NCBI RefSeq assembly: GCF_024448165.1
Contig: NZ_JAMOLN010000013.1
Coordinates: 1 to 64,000 of the forward strand
DNA from: Streptomyces longispororuber
GTDB lineage: Bacteria > Actinomycetota > Actinomycetes > Streptomycetales > Streptomycetaceae
Reading direction: 5' to 3'
DNA length: 64,000 nucleotides
The first letter of the stretch is position 1. Every line of letters begins with the position of its first letter. Shown piece after piece: positions 1-8,402 of this stretch. Both the position numbers and the translations under genes were made by a program. The notes under the pieces were generated by a model. It had not been told where the DNA came from. It did no database searches and saw only the letters and a list, made by a program, of their open reading frames with translations.

Positions 1-2
1 TC

Positions 3-1727
3 GCCATCATCGGCATGGCCGGCGAGTTCCCCGGCGGCGCCGACACCGAGGCGTACTGGCAGGCGCTGCTGCGGGGCGACGACTCGGTCCGGGTCATCCC
101 CGGCGACCGCTGGGACTGGCGCGACGCCCACTCCTTCGCGCCGGACGAGCCGGGCACCTCGTACGGCCGGCACGGCGGATTCCTCGACCACGCCCTGGAC
201 TTCGACCCCGTCTTCTTCAACATCGCACCCCTGGAGGCGCGGTACATGGACCCGCAGGAGCGCCGCTTCCTGCAGTCCGTCTACCACGCCCTGGAGGACT
301 CGGGGCACTTCGCCCGGCCGACCGGCGACGTAGGCGTCTTCGTCGCCGCCATGTTCGGCCACTACCAGGACCTCACCGCCCCCGACCGGGTCATCGGCAG
401 CTCCTTCGCCGCCCTGGCCAACCGCGTCTCGTACGCCTTCGACCTGCACGGCCCGAGCATCGCCCTGGACACGATGTGCTCCGGCGGGCTCACCGCCCTG
501 CACCTGGCCGTCCGCAGCATCCGCGACGGGGACTGCGCGACGGCCGTGGCCGGCGGCGTGAACCTCATGACGCACCCGGGCAAGTACCGGCTGCTGTCCG
601 AGGGCAAGTTCCTCAGCCCCACCGGTCACTGCCAGGCCTTCGGCGTGGACGCGGACGGCTACGTCCCCGGCGAGGGCACCGCCGCCGTGGTCCTCAAGCG
701 GCTGTCCGACGCCGTGCGGGACGGCGACCGCGTGCACGCCGTCGTCCGGGCGACGGCGGTGAACTCCGGCGGCAGGACGGCCGGCTTCACCGTGCCGTCC
801 GAACGCGCCCAGCACCGCGTGATCGCCTCGGCGCTGGCCCGCGCGGAGATCGAACCGTCCGCGGTGACCTACGTCGAGGCGCACGGCACGGGCACCCGGC
901 TCGGCGACCCGATCGAGGTGCGCGCGCTGCGGCAGGCCTACGGCGGACCCGAGCAGGGTCGCGCCCACCTGGGCTCCGCGAAGAGCAACATCGGTCACCT
1001 GGAGTCAGCCGCGGCGCTGGCCGGACTCGTCAAGGTCGTCAAACAGCTCGCCCACCGGACCCTGGCGCCCACCCTCCACTGCGCCCTGGAGAACCCCGAC
1101 CTGCACCTCGACGACTCGCGCTTCGCCCTCGTCAAGGAGCCGCTGCCCTGGGCCAGGGGCAGCGCACCCACCCGCTTCGCCGGACTGAGCGCGTTCGGCG
1201 CCGGCGGCTCCAACGGCCACGCGATCATCCAGGAGTACGTCGCACCGCGCCCGGACACCCCCGCGTTCCCGCGCTACTTCGTCCCGCTCTCCGGACGGGA
1301 CGAGGCCGCCGTGCGGCGCCGTGCCGACGACCTCGTCGCGGCGCTCGACGACGCCCCCGACACCGCGTCGTACCTGTACGGGCTGAGCTACACCCTGTGC
1401 TGCGCCCGCCAGCACCACCGGGTCAGGCGCGGCTACTGGGCGTCGAGCACCCGGGAGCTGGCCGACCGGCTGCGCGACGGCGGCCGGGGCCCGGCCGACG
1501 GCGCGGGTGACCGGTGGGGCCGTGGCGGCCGCAGCCGGCCGACGGCCTCGCCGACTCGCCGGTGCCGTGCGTCCTCGTCCTCACCGACCCCGGCCGCGAG
1601 CACCGGCTGCCCGACCCACCCCCGGGCACCCGGCTGGTCCAGGTGCCGCCCGGGGACGAGCTCCGGCACCTCACCGGCGAGCCGGGCCAGGACCACCTGT
1701 ACTGGCTTGACCTGCGGCGCGAGGTGA
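3..1727 (+). CDS. lkcF: trans-AT PKS, LkcF-like, 5' part (KS1); cut by window start, frameshifted
   Basis: Ketosynthase domain of a modular polyketide synthase. The reading frame is open from base 3 with the usual KS opening (AIIGMAGEFPGG), so the true start lies outside the window and the ATG at 15 is internal. The active-site Cys sits in DTMCSGG (Cys about 159 of the visible part, tgc at 477), with the two catalytic His in EAHGTGT and KSNIGHLE. No acyltransferase domain follows, so loading must be in trans. The frame reads as good protein to about base 1510; from there to the stop at 1727 it has the Arg/Ser/Pro/Thr-rich look of a shadow frame, while the KR region continues one frame away from 1514. 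Domain order and neighbours fit LkcF of the lankacidin pathway, recalled to carry two KS domains. Symbol is by synteny. Confidence 0.8.
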   Translation, partial: AIIGMAGEFPGGADTEAYWQALLRGDDSVRVIPGDRWDWRDAHSFAPDEPGTSYGRHGGFLDHALDFDPVFFNIAPLEARYMDPQERRFLQSVYHALEDSGHFARPTGDVGVFVAAMFGHYQDLTAPDRVIGSSFAALANRVSYAFDLHGPSIALDTMCSGGLTALHLAVRSIRDGDCATAVAGGVNLMTHPGKYRLLSEGKFLSPTGHCQAFGVDADGYVPGEGTAAVVLKRLSDAVRDGDRVHAVVRATAVNSGGRTAGFTVPSERAQHRVIASALARAEIEPSAVTYVEAHGTGTRLGDPIEVRALRQAYGGPEQGRAHLGSAKSNIGHLESAAALAGLVKVVKQLAHRTLAPTLHCALENPDLHLDDSRFALVKEPLPWARGSAPTRFAGLSAFGAGGSNGHAIIQEYVAPRPDTPAFPRYFVPLSGRDEAAVRRRADDLVAALDDAPDTASYLYGLSYTLCCARQHHRVRRGYWASSTRELADRLRDGGRGPADGAGDRWGRGGRSRPTASPTRRCRASSSSPTPAASTGCPTHPRAPGWSRCRPGTSSGTSPASRARTTCTGLTCGAR

Positions 1728-4700
1728 CGGTGGCCGCCGAACTGGCCTTCGCCAAGGCCCTCCAGGGCTGCAGGACCCCGTCGACGATCCTCGGCGTGAC
1801 CCACGAGGACGACCCGGCCGAGGTGCGGGCGCGGGCCGGGTTCCTGCACGGACTCGCGGAGGAGAACCCGCACATCCGCACCGTGCAGCTGCGCCGCACC
1901 GGCCCCGGCGACGCGCTCGCCGACGGCTGGCGGCCGCTCCTCGACGAACTGCGCGCCGCCCGCCGGCCGCTCACCGAGGTCCGCCGGTCCGGCGGGATAC
2001 GGCAGACCCGCGAACTGACGGAACTCGGCCGTGCCACCGGCACCCGGCTGCGCACCCGGGGGACGTACCTGCTGACCGGCGGCCTGGGCAAGGTCGGCCG
2101 GGCCGTCGCCGAACTCCTCACCGAGCGGTACGACGCCACGGTCATCGCCGTCGGCCGGTCCGCACCCGACGACGCGCAGCGGCAGTGGATCGCCGCCAGG
2201 CCCGGACTCCACTACGAGCAGGCGGACATCGTCTCGATGGCCGCGACCCGGGAACTCGTCGAGACGATCCGCGAGCGCTTCGGCGGCCTCCACGGCGTCA
2301 TCCACTCCGCGGGCGTCGTCAGGGACTCCCTCGTACAGAACAAGTCGGCACAGGACGCGGAGGCGGTGCTCGCCCCGAAGACACGCGGCACGCTGAACCT
2401 GGACCGGTGCACCGCCGGACTGCGCCTGGACTTCTTCTGCGTCTTCTCCTCGATCTCCAGTGTCATGGGGAACACCGGGCAGAGCGACTACATCGCCGCC
2501 AACCGCTACCTCGACGAGTTCGCCGCCGAGCGCGCCCGGCGCGTGGCCGACGGCGAGCGCAGCGGTCTGAGCCTGTCGGTCAACTGGCCGCTGTGGCTGG
2601 ACGCCGAGGACGAGCGGCGCGAGCAGTACCAGTCGCTCGCCGCGTTCCTGCGCGGCCAGTTCGGCATGGAGCCGCTCTCCTCGCGGCGCGGCGCCGAGCT
2701 CTTCGCGGACCTGGTCGACGGCGTCCCGGACGACTGCCACCAGGTCGTGCCGTGCGTCGGCGACGCGGAGCTGCTGCGGCAGCGGCTGCTGCCCGCCACG
2801 GCACCGGCCGCCCCGATCGCCCCGGCAGCCCCGGCCGCCGCGCGCCCCCCGGCCGACGGCTCCCGCGCGACGCTGGAGGACATCGGCGCGCGGCTCACGG
2901 AGCTGGTGCGCGCCCGGACCGGACTGCGGCCGGAGGACATCCCCGTCGACCGCACCTGGGGCGATCTCGGCTACGACTCGGTGATGCTCCAGAGCCTGGC
3001 CCGGGACCTGGGCCCGCAGTTCGGCGTGGAGACCCCGCCCAACGCGCTCTTCAAGTACAGCACCATCAGCACGCTGGCTGCCTACCTGAGGGACCAGGGC
3101 GCACCGGCCCAGGAACAGGCCCCGAACCCGGCCGCGGAACAGGCCCCGGAACAGGCCGAGCCCCAGACCCGGACCCAGGCCCGGGAGCGGCCGCCGGAGC
3201 CGCAGGACACCGGGAGCGGCAAGTACGCCGTCATCGGGATGAGCGGCATCATGCCCGGCGGCGAGGACCTCGCGGACTTCTGGCGGCTGCTGGTCGAGAA
3301 CGGCAGCGCGATCCGCCCGGTCGACCGGTGGAAGGACCGCGACCAGCCGTACTTCGCGGGCACCATCGACGCCTACGACGCGTTCGACCACTCCTTCTTC
3401 GGGGTGTCCGCCCGCGAGGCGATGCTCATGGACCCGCAGCACCGGATCTTCCTGCAGAGCGCCTACAACGCCCTGCTCGACGCCGGCTACGCACCCGGCT
3501 CCCTGCGCGAGGTCGGCGTCTTCGCCGGCGTGCAGTTCAGCGAGTACCAGACGGCGCTGCAGCACAGCGACGACTGGGCCCACCCGTACACGGTCACGGG
3601 CAACGCGCACGCCATGCTCGCCAACCGCGTCTCCCACCTGCTCGACTTCACCGGCCCCAGCCAGACCGTCGACACGGCCTGCTCCAGCGGCCTGGTGGCG
3701 CTGAACCGGGGCGTGCTCTCGCTCGCCGCGGGGGAGTGCGACGTGGCCCTGGTGGGTGCCGTCAGCGTGCTCGTCGACCCGGCCGCCACCGACGCGGCGA
3801 GCCGACTCGGCGTCCTCTCCCCGGACTTCCGCTGCGCCACCTTCGACAAGGACGCCAATGGATACGTCCGGGCCGAGGGCGTGGGCTGCGTGGTGGTCAA
3901 ACGGCTCGACGACGCCCGGCGGGACGGCGACGCCGTGCTCGCGGTCGTCGAGGCGGCGGCCGAGAACCACGACGGCCGCTCCAACTCGCTGACCGCCCCC
4001 AACCCCGAGGCGCAGGTCGCCCTCCTGAAGCGGGTCTACACGCCCGAACTGGCCGACCGCGTCTCCCACATCGAGGCGCACGGCACCGGCACCCACCTCG
4101 GCGACCCGATCGAGATCGGCGCGCTGCGGACCGCGTTCGAGGGACTCGCGCCGCACCGCGAGCAGGGCAGCATCACGCTCGGCGCGGTGAAGACGAACGT
4201 GGGCCACCTGGAGCCCGCCGCCGGCATGGCCGGGCTGCTCAAGCTGCTGCTGTGCCTGCGCCACCGGCGGCTGCCGGCGAACGTCAACTTCAAGGAGCGC
4301 AACCCGCTGGTGGAGCTGGCCGGTTCGCCGTTCCGGCTGCTGCTGGAGAACGAGGCGTGGGAGCGCGGCACCCCGCTGGTCGCGGGCGTCAGCTCCTTCG
4401 GGTTCGGCGGGTCCAACGCGCACGTGGTCCTCTCCGAGGCACCCGCCGCGCCGCCGGCCCGCACGGTGTCCCGGCCGCACTGGATCGTCCCGCTCAGCGC
4501 CCGCTCCGCCGCCTCGCTCGCCCGGATGCGGGACGGCCTCCTGGCGTGGCTGGACGGTCCGGAGGGCAGGGGAGCGGACCTCGCGGACATCGCCCACACC
4601 CTGGCGGCGGGCCGCGACCACTTCGAGTACCGGACGGCCTGGGTCGTGGCCGACACCGCCGAGCTGCGGCAGCGGCTGGCGCAGGCGCGCCCGGCGGACG

Positions 4701-4912
4701 TGGCCAAGTGCCGTCCCCAGCGCCTGACCACCCACCGGGTGACGCTGCCCGACGCGGCGGACCCCGGTCACCGCGCGGCACTGGAGGACCTGCGGGACCG
4801 CTATGCGGCGGGCGAGGAGTTCGCATGGCAATCGATGTTCGACGACGGCCGGTTCGGCCGGCTGCACCTGCCGGGCTACGCGTTCGAGCAGAACCGGTTC
4901 TGGTTCGAGTGA
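1514..4912 (+). CDS. lkcF: trans-AT PKS, LkcF-like, 3' part (KR-ACP-KS2)
   Basis: Continuation of the PKS above, one frame away. Residues count from the GTG at 1514, which is probably not a real start: a TGA at 1508-1510 blocks this frame upstream, and adding one G to the GGGG run at 1516-1519 joins both parts into one protein. Ketoreductase at about 180-370 with NADPH motif TGGLGKVG (about 186) and catalytic Ser/Tyr in SSISSVMG and DYIAANRYL. ACP with its phosphopantetheine Ser in LGYDSVML (about 487). A second KS at about 570-990 has Cys in DTACSSG (about 722), EAHGTGT and KTNVGHLE. The protein ends right after the KS linker (LPGYAF...FWFE), so KS2 has no carrier on the same chain. No AT, DH or MT domain is seen. 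Confidence 0.85.
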   Translation: MGPWRPQPADGLADSPVPCVLVLTDPGREHRLPDPPPGTRLVQVPPGDELRHLTGEPGQDHLYWLDLRREVTVAAELAFAKALQGCRTPSTILGVTHEDDPAEVRARAGFLHGLAEENPHIRTVQLRRTGPGDALADGWRPLLDELRAARRPLTEVRRSGGIRQTRELTELGRATGTRLRTRGTYLLTGGLGKVGRAVAELLTERYDATVIAVGRSAPDDAQRQWIAARPGLHYEQADIVSMAATRELVETIRERFGGLHGVIHSAGVVRDSLVQNKSAQDAEAVLAPKTRGTLNLDRCTAGLRLDFFCVFSSISSVMGNTGQSDYIAANRYLDEFAAERARRVADGERSGLSLSVNWPLWLDAEDERREQYQSLAAFLRGQFGMEPLSSRRGAELFADLVDGVPDDCHQVVPCVGDAELLRQRLLPATAPAAPIAPAAPAAARPPADGSRATLEDIGARLTELVRARTGLRPEDIPVDRTWGDLGYDSVMLQSLARDLGPQFGVETPPNALFKYSTISTLAAYLRDQGAPAQEQAPNPAAEQAPEQAEPQTRTQARERPPEPQDTGSGKYAVIGMSGIMPGGEDLADFWRLLVENGSAIRPVDRWKDRDQPYFAGTIDAYDAFDHSFFGVSAREAMLMDPQHRIFLQSAYNALLDAGYAPGSLREVGVFAGVQFSEYQTALQHSDDWAHPYTVTGNAHAMLANRVSHLLDFTGPSQTVDTACSSGLVALNRGVLSLAAGECDVALVGAVSVLVDPAATDAASRLGVLSPDFRCATFDKDANGYVRAEGVGCVVVKRLDDARRDGDAVLAVVEAAAENHDGRSNSLTAPNPEAQVALLKRVYTPELADRVSHIEAHGTGTHLGDPIEIGALRTAFEGLAPHREQGSITLGAVKTNVGHLEPAAGMAGLLKLLLCLRHRRLPANVNFKERNPLVELAGSPFRLLLENEAWERGTPLVAGVSSFGFGGSNAHVVLSEAPAAPPARTVSRPHWIVPLSARSAASLARMRDGLLAWLDGPEGRGADLADIAHTLAAGRDHFEYRTAWVVADTAELRQRLAQARPADVAKCRPQRLTTHRVTLPDAADPGHRAALEDLRDRYAAGEEFAWQSMFDDGRFGRLHLPGYAFEQNRFWFE

Positions 4913-4942
4913 CCGGCACCAGCAACGGAATCGGGAGTGGGC

Positions 4943-7774
4943 ATGGACGAGCTGCTTGAGGACGACACCCCGGTCGTCGTCGGCATGGCCTGCCGGTTCG
5001 CCGGCAGCGACGGCCTGACGGAGTACTGGGAGCGGCTGCGGGACGGCCGCAGCGCCGTGGGCACCACCCGGCGCTGGGCGGGGCAGGAACCCGACCACGG
5101 CGCGGGCTTCGTCGGTGGATTCCTCGACGGGCACCAGGACTTCGACGCGCGGTTCTTCCGCGTCTCGCCGAACGAGGCACAGTGCATGGACCCGCAGCAG
5201 CGGATCCTGCTGCAGTCGGTGCAGCACGCCGTCGACGACAGCTATCTGACGCCCGCGGACCTGCGCGACCTGGACTGCGGCGTGTTCGTCGCCGGACTGC
5301 CCGGCGACTACCGCTCACTGGTGGCGCAGCGCAGCGACGTCGTCTACGGCACCCACAGCTTCCTGGGCAACGCGCCCTCGACGCTGTCGGGCCGCATCTC
5401 CTACTTCTACGACATCACCGGCCCCTCGATCACGCTGGACAGCGCGTGCTCGTCGTCGCTGGCGGCGCTGCACGAGGCGGTGCTCAACGTCCGGGCCGGG
5501 CAGTGCCGCGCCGCGGTCGTCGGCGCCGTGTCGGTCTTCAGCACCCCGGAGGTGCTGCGGTTCGCCCAGCGCTCCCGGATGAGCTCCCCCGAGGGCACGT
5601 CGCTGCCCTTCACCGACGCCGCCGACGGCTTCGTCCCGGCCGAGGGCGCCGCGGCGCTCGTGGTCATGCGGCACGACGAGGCGCGGGCCAGGGGACTGCG
5701 GATCTACGGCGCGGTCCAGGCGACCGGCACCAACCACAACGGCACCACCAACGGCCTGATGGCGCCGAGTTCGCAGCCGCAGGCCCGGCTGATCTCCGGG
5801 CTCTACGAGCGCGCGGGCATCGACGTGTCACAGATCGCCTACCTGGAGACGCACGGCACCGGCACACCGCTGGGCGACCCCATCGAGCTGGAGGGACTGC
5901 GCTCCGCGTTCCGTGCGGCGGGCGGCGACGGCTGTCACCTCGGCGCCGTGAAGCCGCTCATCGGGCACACGCTGGTGGCCTCGGGGCTGGCCAGTGTCAT
6001 CAAGGCGCTGCTCGCCTTCCACCACGACACGATCCCGCCGGTGGCCGCCGCCGACGACGAGACCGTCTCCTACCTCGACGTGGCACCGTTCCAGATCAAC
6101 CGGGAACCGCTGCCGTGGCCGCAGGACAAACCGCTCTGCGCCATCAGCGCGTTCGGCTTCACCGGCTCCAACGGGCACGTGGTCCTGCGCAAGCTGCCCG
6201 CCGCCCCCGCCGACGCGGACGCCGTGCACCGCCGCCAGGGGCGGTCGCTGCCCTTCTGCCTGTCGGCCGCGTCGCGCGACAGCCTCGCCGCCCTGGCGGC
6301 AGCCACCGCGGACCTGGTCGCCGAGCTGCCCGAGCACCTGCTCCGGGACCTGTCCCAACTGCTGCTGCGCCGCCCGCGCCTGCCGCACGAGCTGGTGGTC
6401 GTGGCCTGTTCCCGCGACGAACTGCGCGCCGCCCTGGCCGCGCAGGACCGGCCCGCGGAGCACGGCAGGACCCCCCGGTCCGCGGACATCGACCGGCTCG
6501 ACGACACCTTGCGCGACCTGGTCGTCCTGTGGCGCACGCACGACACGACCGCGGCCCTCGGCCGCCGCCTCGACGCACCGGCCGACCTGGCCCCGCTCGC
6601 GCTGCCCGCCTACCCCTTCGAGAAGAAGCGCCACTGGGTCCTGGAAGAACCCGTGGCACCCCTCGTCCCCGAACCAGCACCCGAAAGGGGCCCGGACCCC
6701 GTGAACGACGCACTCGACGAACTCGACGGACCCGACGGACCCGACGAGCTCGACGGCCTCGTGCGCGAGCTGTGCGACCGGCTCTCGGCCCTGCTGGGCT
6801 TCGAGGACGGGTCGGACGAGGTCGTGCCCGGCACCAGGATCGTCACGCTCGGCCTGGACTCGCTCTCGGCGATCCAGCTCCTGAGCCCGTACCAGAAGGC
6901 CGGCAGCGCCATCAAGGCGCACGACCTCTTCCGCCACGAGACGGTGGCCGACCTCGCCGCCGCCATCGGCGGCCGCCCGGCCGGCCCGACGCCGGACCGG
7001 GCCCCGGCCCACCTGGCCCACCCGGCCGACCGGGCCCGCCAGGCGACCCCGCTGATCCAGTGGTCCCAGTACGGCGACACCGGGCGACCCACACTGCTGC
7101 TCCCGCCGCTCAACTGCGACGAGCGGGCGTGGACCCAGCAGATCCCGGCGCTGCTGCGCGCGGGACGCAAGATCTACGTCCCCGAGTACCCGGGACACAA
7201 GGGCACGTCCTTCGACGAGGAGCGGTTCTCCTTCGAGGCGCTCGCCGACGAGGTCGCCGAGTTCCTCCTGGACACCGTCGGCGGCCCGGCCGACCTGGTC
7301 GGCTGGTCCCTGGGCGGCTGCATCTCCACGCTGACCGCCCTGAACCACCCGGAGCGGGTCGCCTCCCTGACCCTCGTCAGCTGCGCGCCCCGCTACGGCG
7401 AGGACGCCTTCGAGCGCACCCTGGACCTGCGCGAGGAACTGCGTCTGCACGGCGGCCTGTTGGAGGCGGTGTTCGGCGCGGGCGACAACCTCGCCGAGAA
7501 GTTCAGCACGAACGCCTCCATGGACATCCTGCGCTCCTACTACACGTCCCTGACCGCCTTCGACGTCGTCGACCGGCTGCCCGGCCTCGGCACCGACTGC
7601 CTGGTGGTCCGCGGGCTCGGCGACTGCGTCCTCGACGAGGCGGCGGTCGCCCAGTACGCCCGGGTGCCCGGCGTGCGGCTGCGCGAGTTCGCGGACCACG
7701 GGCACTACGTGCCGCTCACCGCGGCCCGGGACTTCAACAGGACGCTGACGGAGTTCTGGGCGGAGCGGGACTGA
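4943..7774 (+). CDS. lkcG: trans-AT PKS terminal protein KS-ACP-TE, LkcG-like
   Basis: Last module and release protein of the polyketide line. KS at about 10-430 with Cys 169 in DSACSSS and His in ETHGTGT and KPLIGHT. ACP with Ser about 639 in LGLDSLS. C-terminal alpha/beta-hydrolase thioesterase at about 700-943 with nucleophile Ser about 789 in VGWSLGG and His in DHGHYVP. A repetitive Asp-rich linker (DELDGPDGPDEL) separates KS and ACP. The ATG at 4943 is chosen over the GTG at 4937 because GGGAG lies 5 bases upstream. The gene follows the previous PKS by 30 bases. A KS at the end of one protein and another at the start of the next, with no ACP between, is odd but fits the modular-iterative line proposed for lankacidin. 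The TE would release, probably macrocyclise, the chain. Confidence 0.85.
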   Translation: MDELLEDDTPVVVGMACRFAGSDGLTEYWERLRDGRSAVGTTRRWAGQEPDHGAGFVGGFLDGHQDFDARFFRVSPNEAQCMDPQQRILLQSVQHAVDDSYLTPADLRDLDCGVFVAGLPGDYRSLVAQRSDVVYGTHSFLGNAPSTLSGRISYFYDITGPSITLDSACSSSLAALHEAVLNVRAGQCRAAVVGAVSVFSTPEVLRFAQRSRMSSPEGTSLPFTDAADGFVPAEGAAALVVMRHDEARARGLRIYGAVQATGTNHNGTTNGLMAPSSQPQARLISGLYERAGIDVSQIAYLETHGTGTPLGDPIELEGLRSAFRAAGGDGCHLGAVKPLIGHTLVASGLASVIKALLAFHHDTIPPVAAADDETVSYLDVAPFQINREPLPWPQDKPLCAISAFGFTGSNGHVVLRKLPAAPADADAVHRRQGRSLPFCLSAASRDSLAALAAATADLVAELPEHLLRDLSQLLLRRPRLPHELVVVACSRDELRAALAAQDRPAEHGRTPRSADIDRLDDTLRDLVVLWRTHDTTAALGRRLDAPADLAPLALPAYPFEKKRHWVLEEPVAPLVPEPAPERGPDPVNDALDELDGPDGPDELDGLVRELCDRLSALLGFEDGSDEVVPGTRIVTLGLDSLSAIQLLSPYQKAGSAIKAHDLFRHETVADLAAAIGGRPAGPTPDRAPAHLAHPADRARQATPLIQWSQYGDTGRPTLLLPPLNCDERAWTQQIPALLRAGRKIYVPEYPGHKGTSFDEERFSFEALADEVAEFLLDTVGGPADLVGWSLGGCISTLTALNHPERVASLTLVSCAPRYGEDAFERTLDLREELRLHGGLLEAVFGAGDNLAEKFSTNASMDILRSYYTSLTAFDVVDRLPGLGTDCLVVRGLGDCVLDEAAVAQYARVPGVRLREFADHGHYVPLTAARDFNRTLTEFWAERD

Positions 7775-7847
7775 CCCGCACCGCCGCACGACACCACTCA
7801 CCCCTCTCACCCCTCTCACCACTTACGAAAAGGATCGGTTGCGGGAC

Positions 7848-8402
7848 ATGCTCGTACACGCGGACAAGGCGTCGGTCGTCCTCTTCGACATGCAGCTGGA
7901 GCTCGTTCCGCTGCTGATCGACGGCACCCAGTTGCTGCACAACACCTGCTGGATGGCGGAGGTGGCGCGGGAGTTCGACCTCCCGGTGCTGCTCACCGAG
8001 CACAAGAAGCTGGGCGGGCTCTCCCTGTCGCTGCACGAGGCGGCCGAGGGCGCGACCCGGCTGGAGAAGGAGCACTTCGACCTGCTGCGCGAGGAGCCCA
8101 TCGCGCAGTACGTGGCGGCCTCCGACCGGGACCAGTACGTGCTGGCCGGTGCGGAGACCCACGTCGTCGTCCTCCAGTCGGCGCTGAGCCTGCTGGAGCA
8201 GGGCAAGACGGTGTTCGTGCTGGCGGACACCGTCTCCGCCCGCAACCAGGCGGACCACGAGCTGGGCCTCGACCGGCTGCGCCGGCACGGGGTCCACCTG
8301 ATCACGCGGGAGATGTTCTTCTTCGAACTGATCCGCAACTCCGAGGACGCGCGCTACCTCGACCTGGCGAAGAAGTACCTGGACGGCCGCTACATCCGCT
8401 AG
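7848..8402 (+). CDS. lkcH: isochorismatase-fold hydrolase, LkcH-like, nucleophile Cys absent
   Basis: A 184-residue protein of the isochorismatase/cysteine-hydrolase fold. Asp14 in LFDMQ and Lys74 in RLEKEHFD match two catalytic positions of the family. The usual nucleophile segment THVCVLQT reads ETHVVVLQS here, so the Cys is Val107. The protein may therefore act like the Cys-free members (EntB, PhzD) or be non-catalytic. Position between the KS-ACP-TE gene and the ABC-F pair matches LkcH, annotated as an isochorismatase in the lankacidin cluster; its step in the pathway is not known to me. The start is uncertain: AAAGGA at 7829-7834 is 4 bases from a TTG at 7839 and 13 from the ATG chosen. 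The stop overlaps the stop of the convergent ABC-F gene. Confidence 0.75.
   Translation: MLVHADKASVVLFDMQLELVPLLIDGTQLLHNTCWMAEVAREFDLPVLLTEHKKLGGLSLSLHEAAEGATRLEKEHFDLLREEPIAQYVAASDRDQYVLAGAETHVVVLQSALSLLEQGKTVFVLADTVSARNQADHELGLDRLRRHGVHLITREMFFFELIRNSEDARYLDLAKKYLDGRYIR

Noticed and set aside
1433..5227. Very long open frame opposite the PKS genes (over 1200 codons); similar long minus-strand frames at 49330-54180 and 53847-57497
   Set aside because: Shadow frames produced by strong GC3 bias; Arg/Val/Gly-rich low-complexity translation, no ribosome site, and they oppose genes with clear domains.
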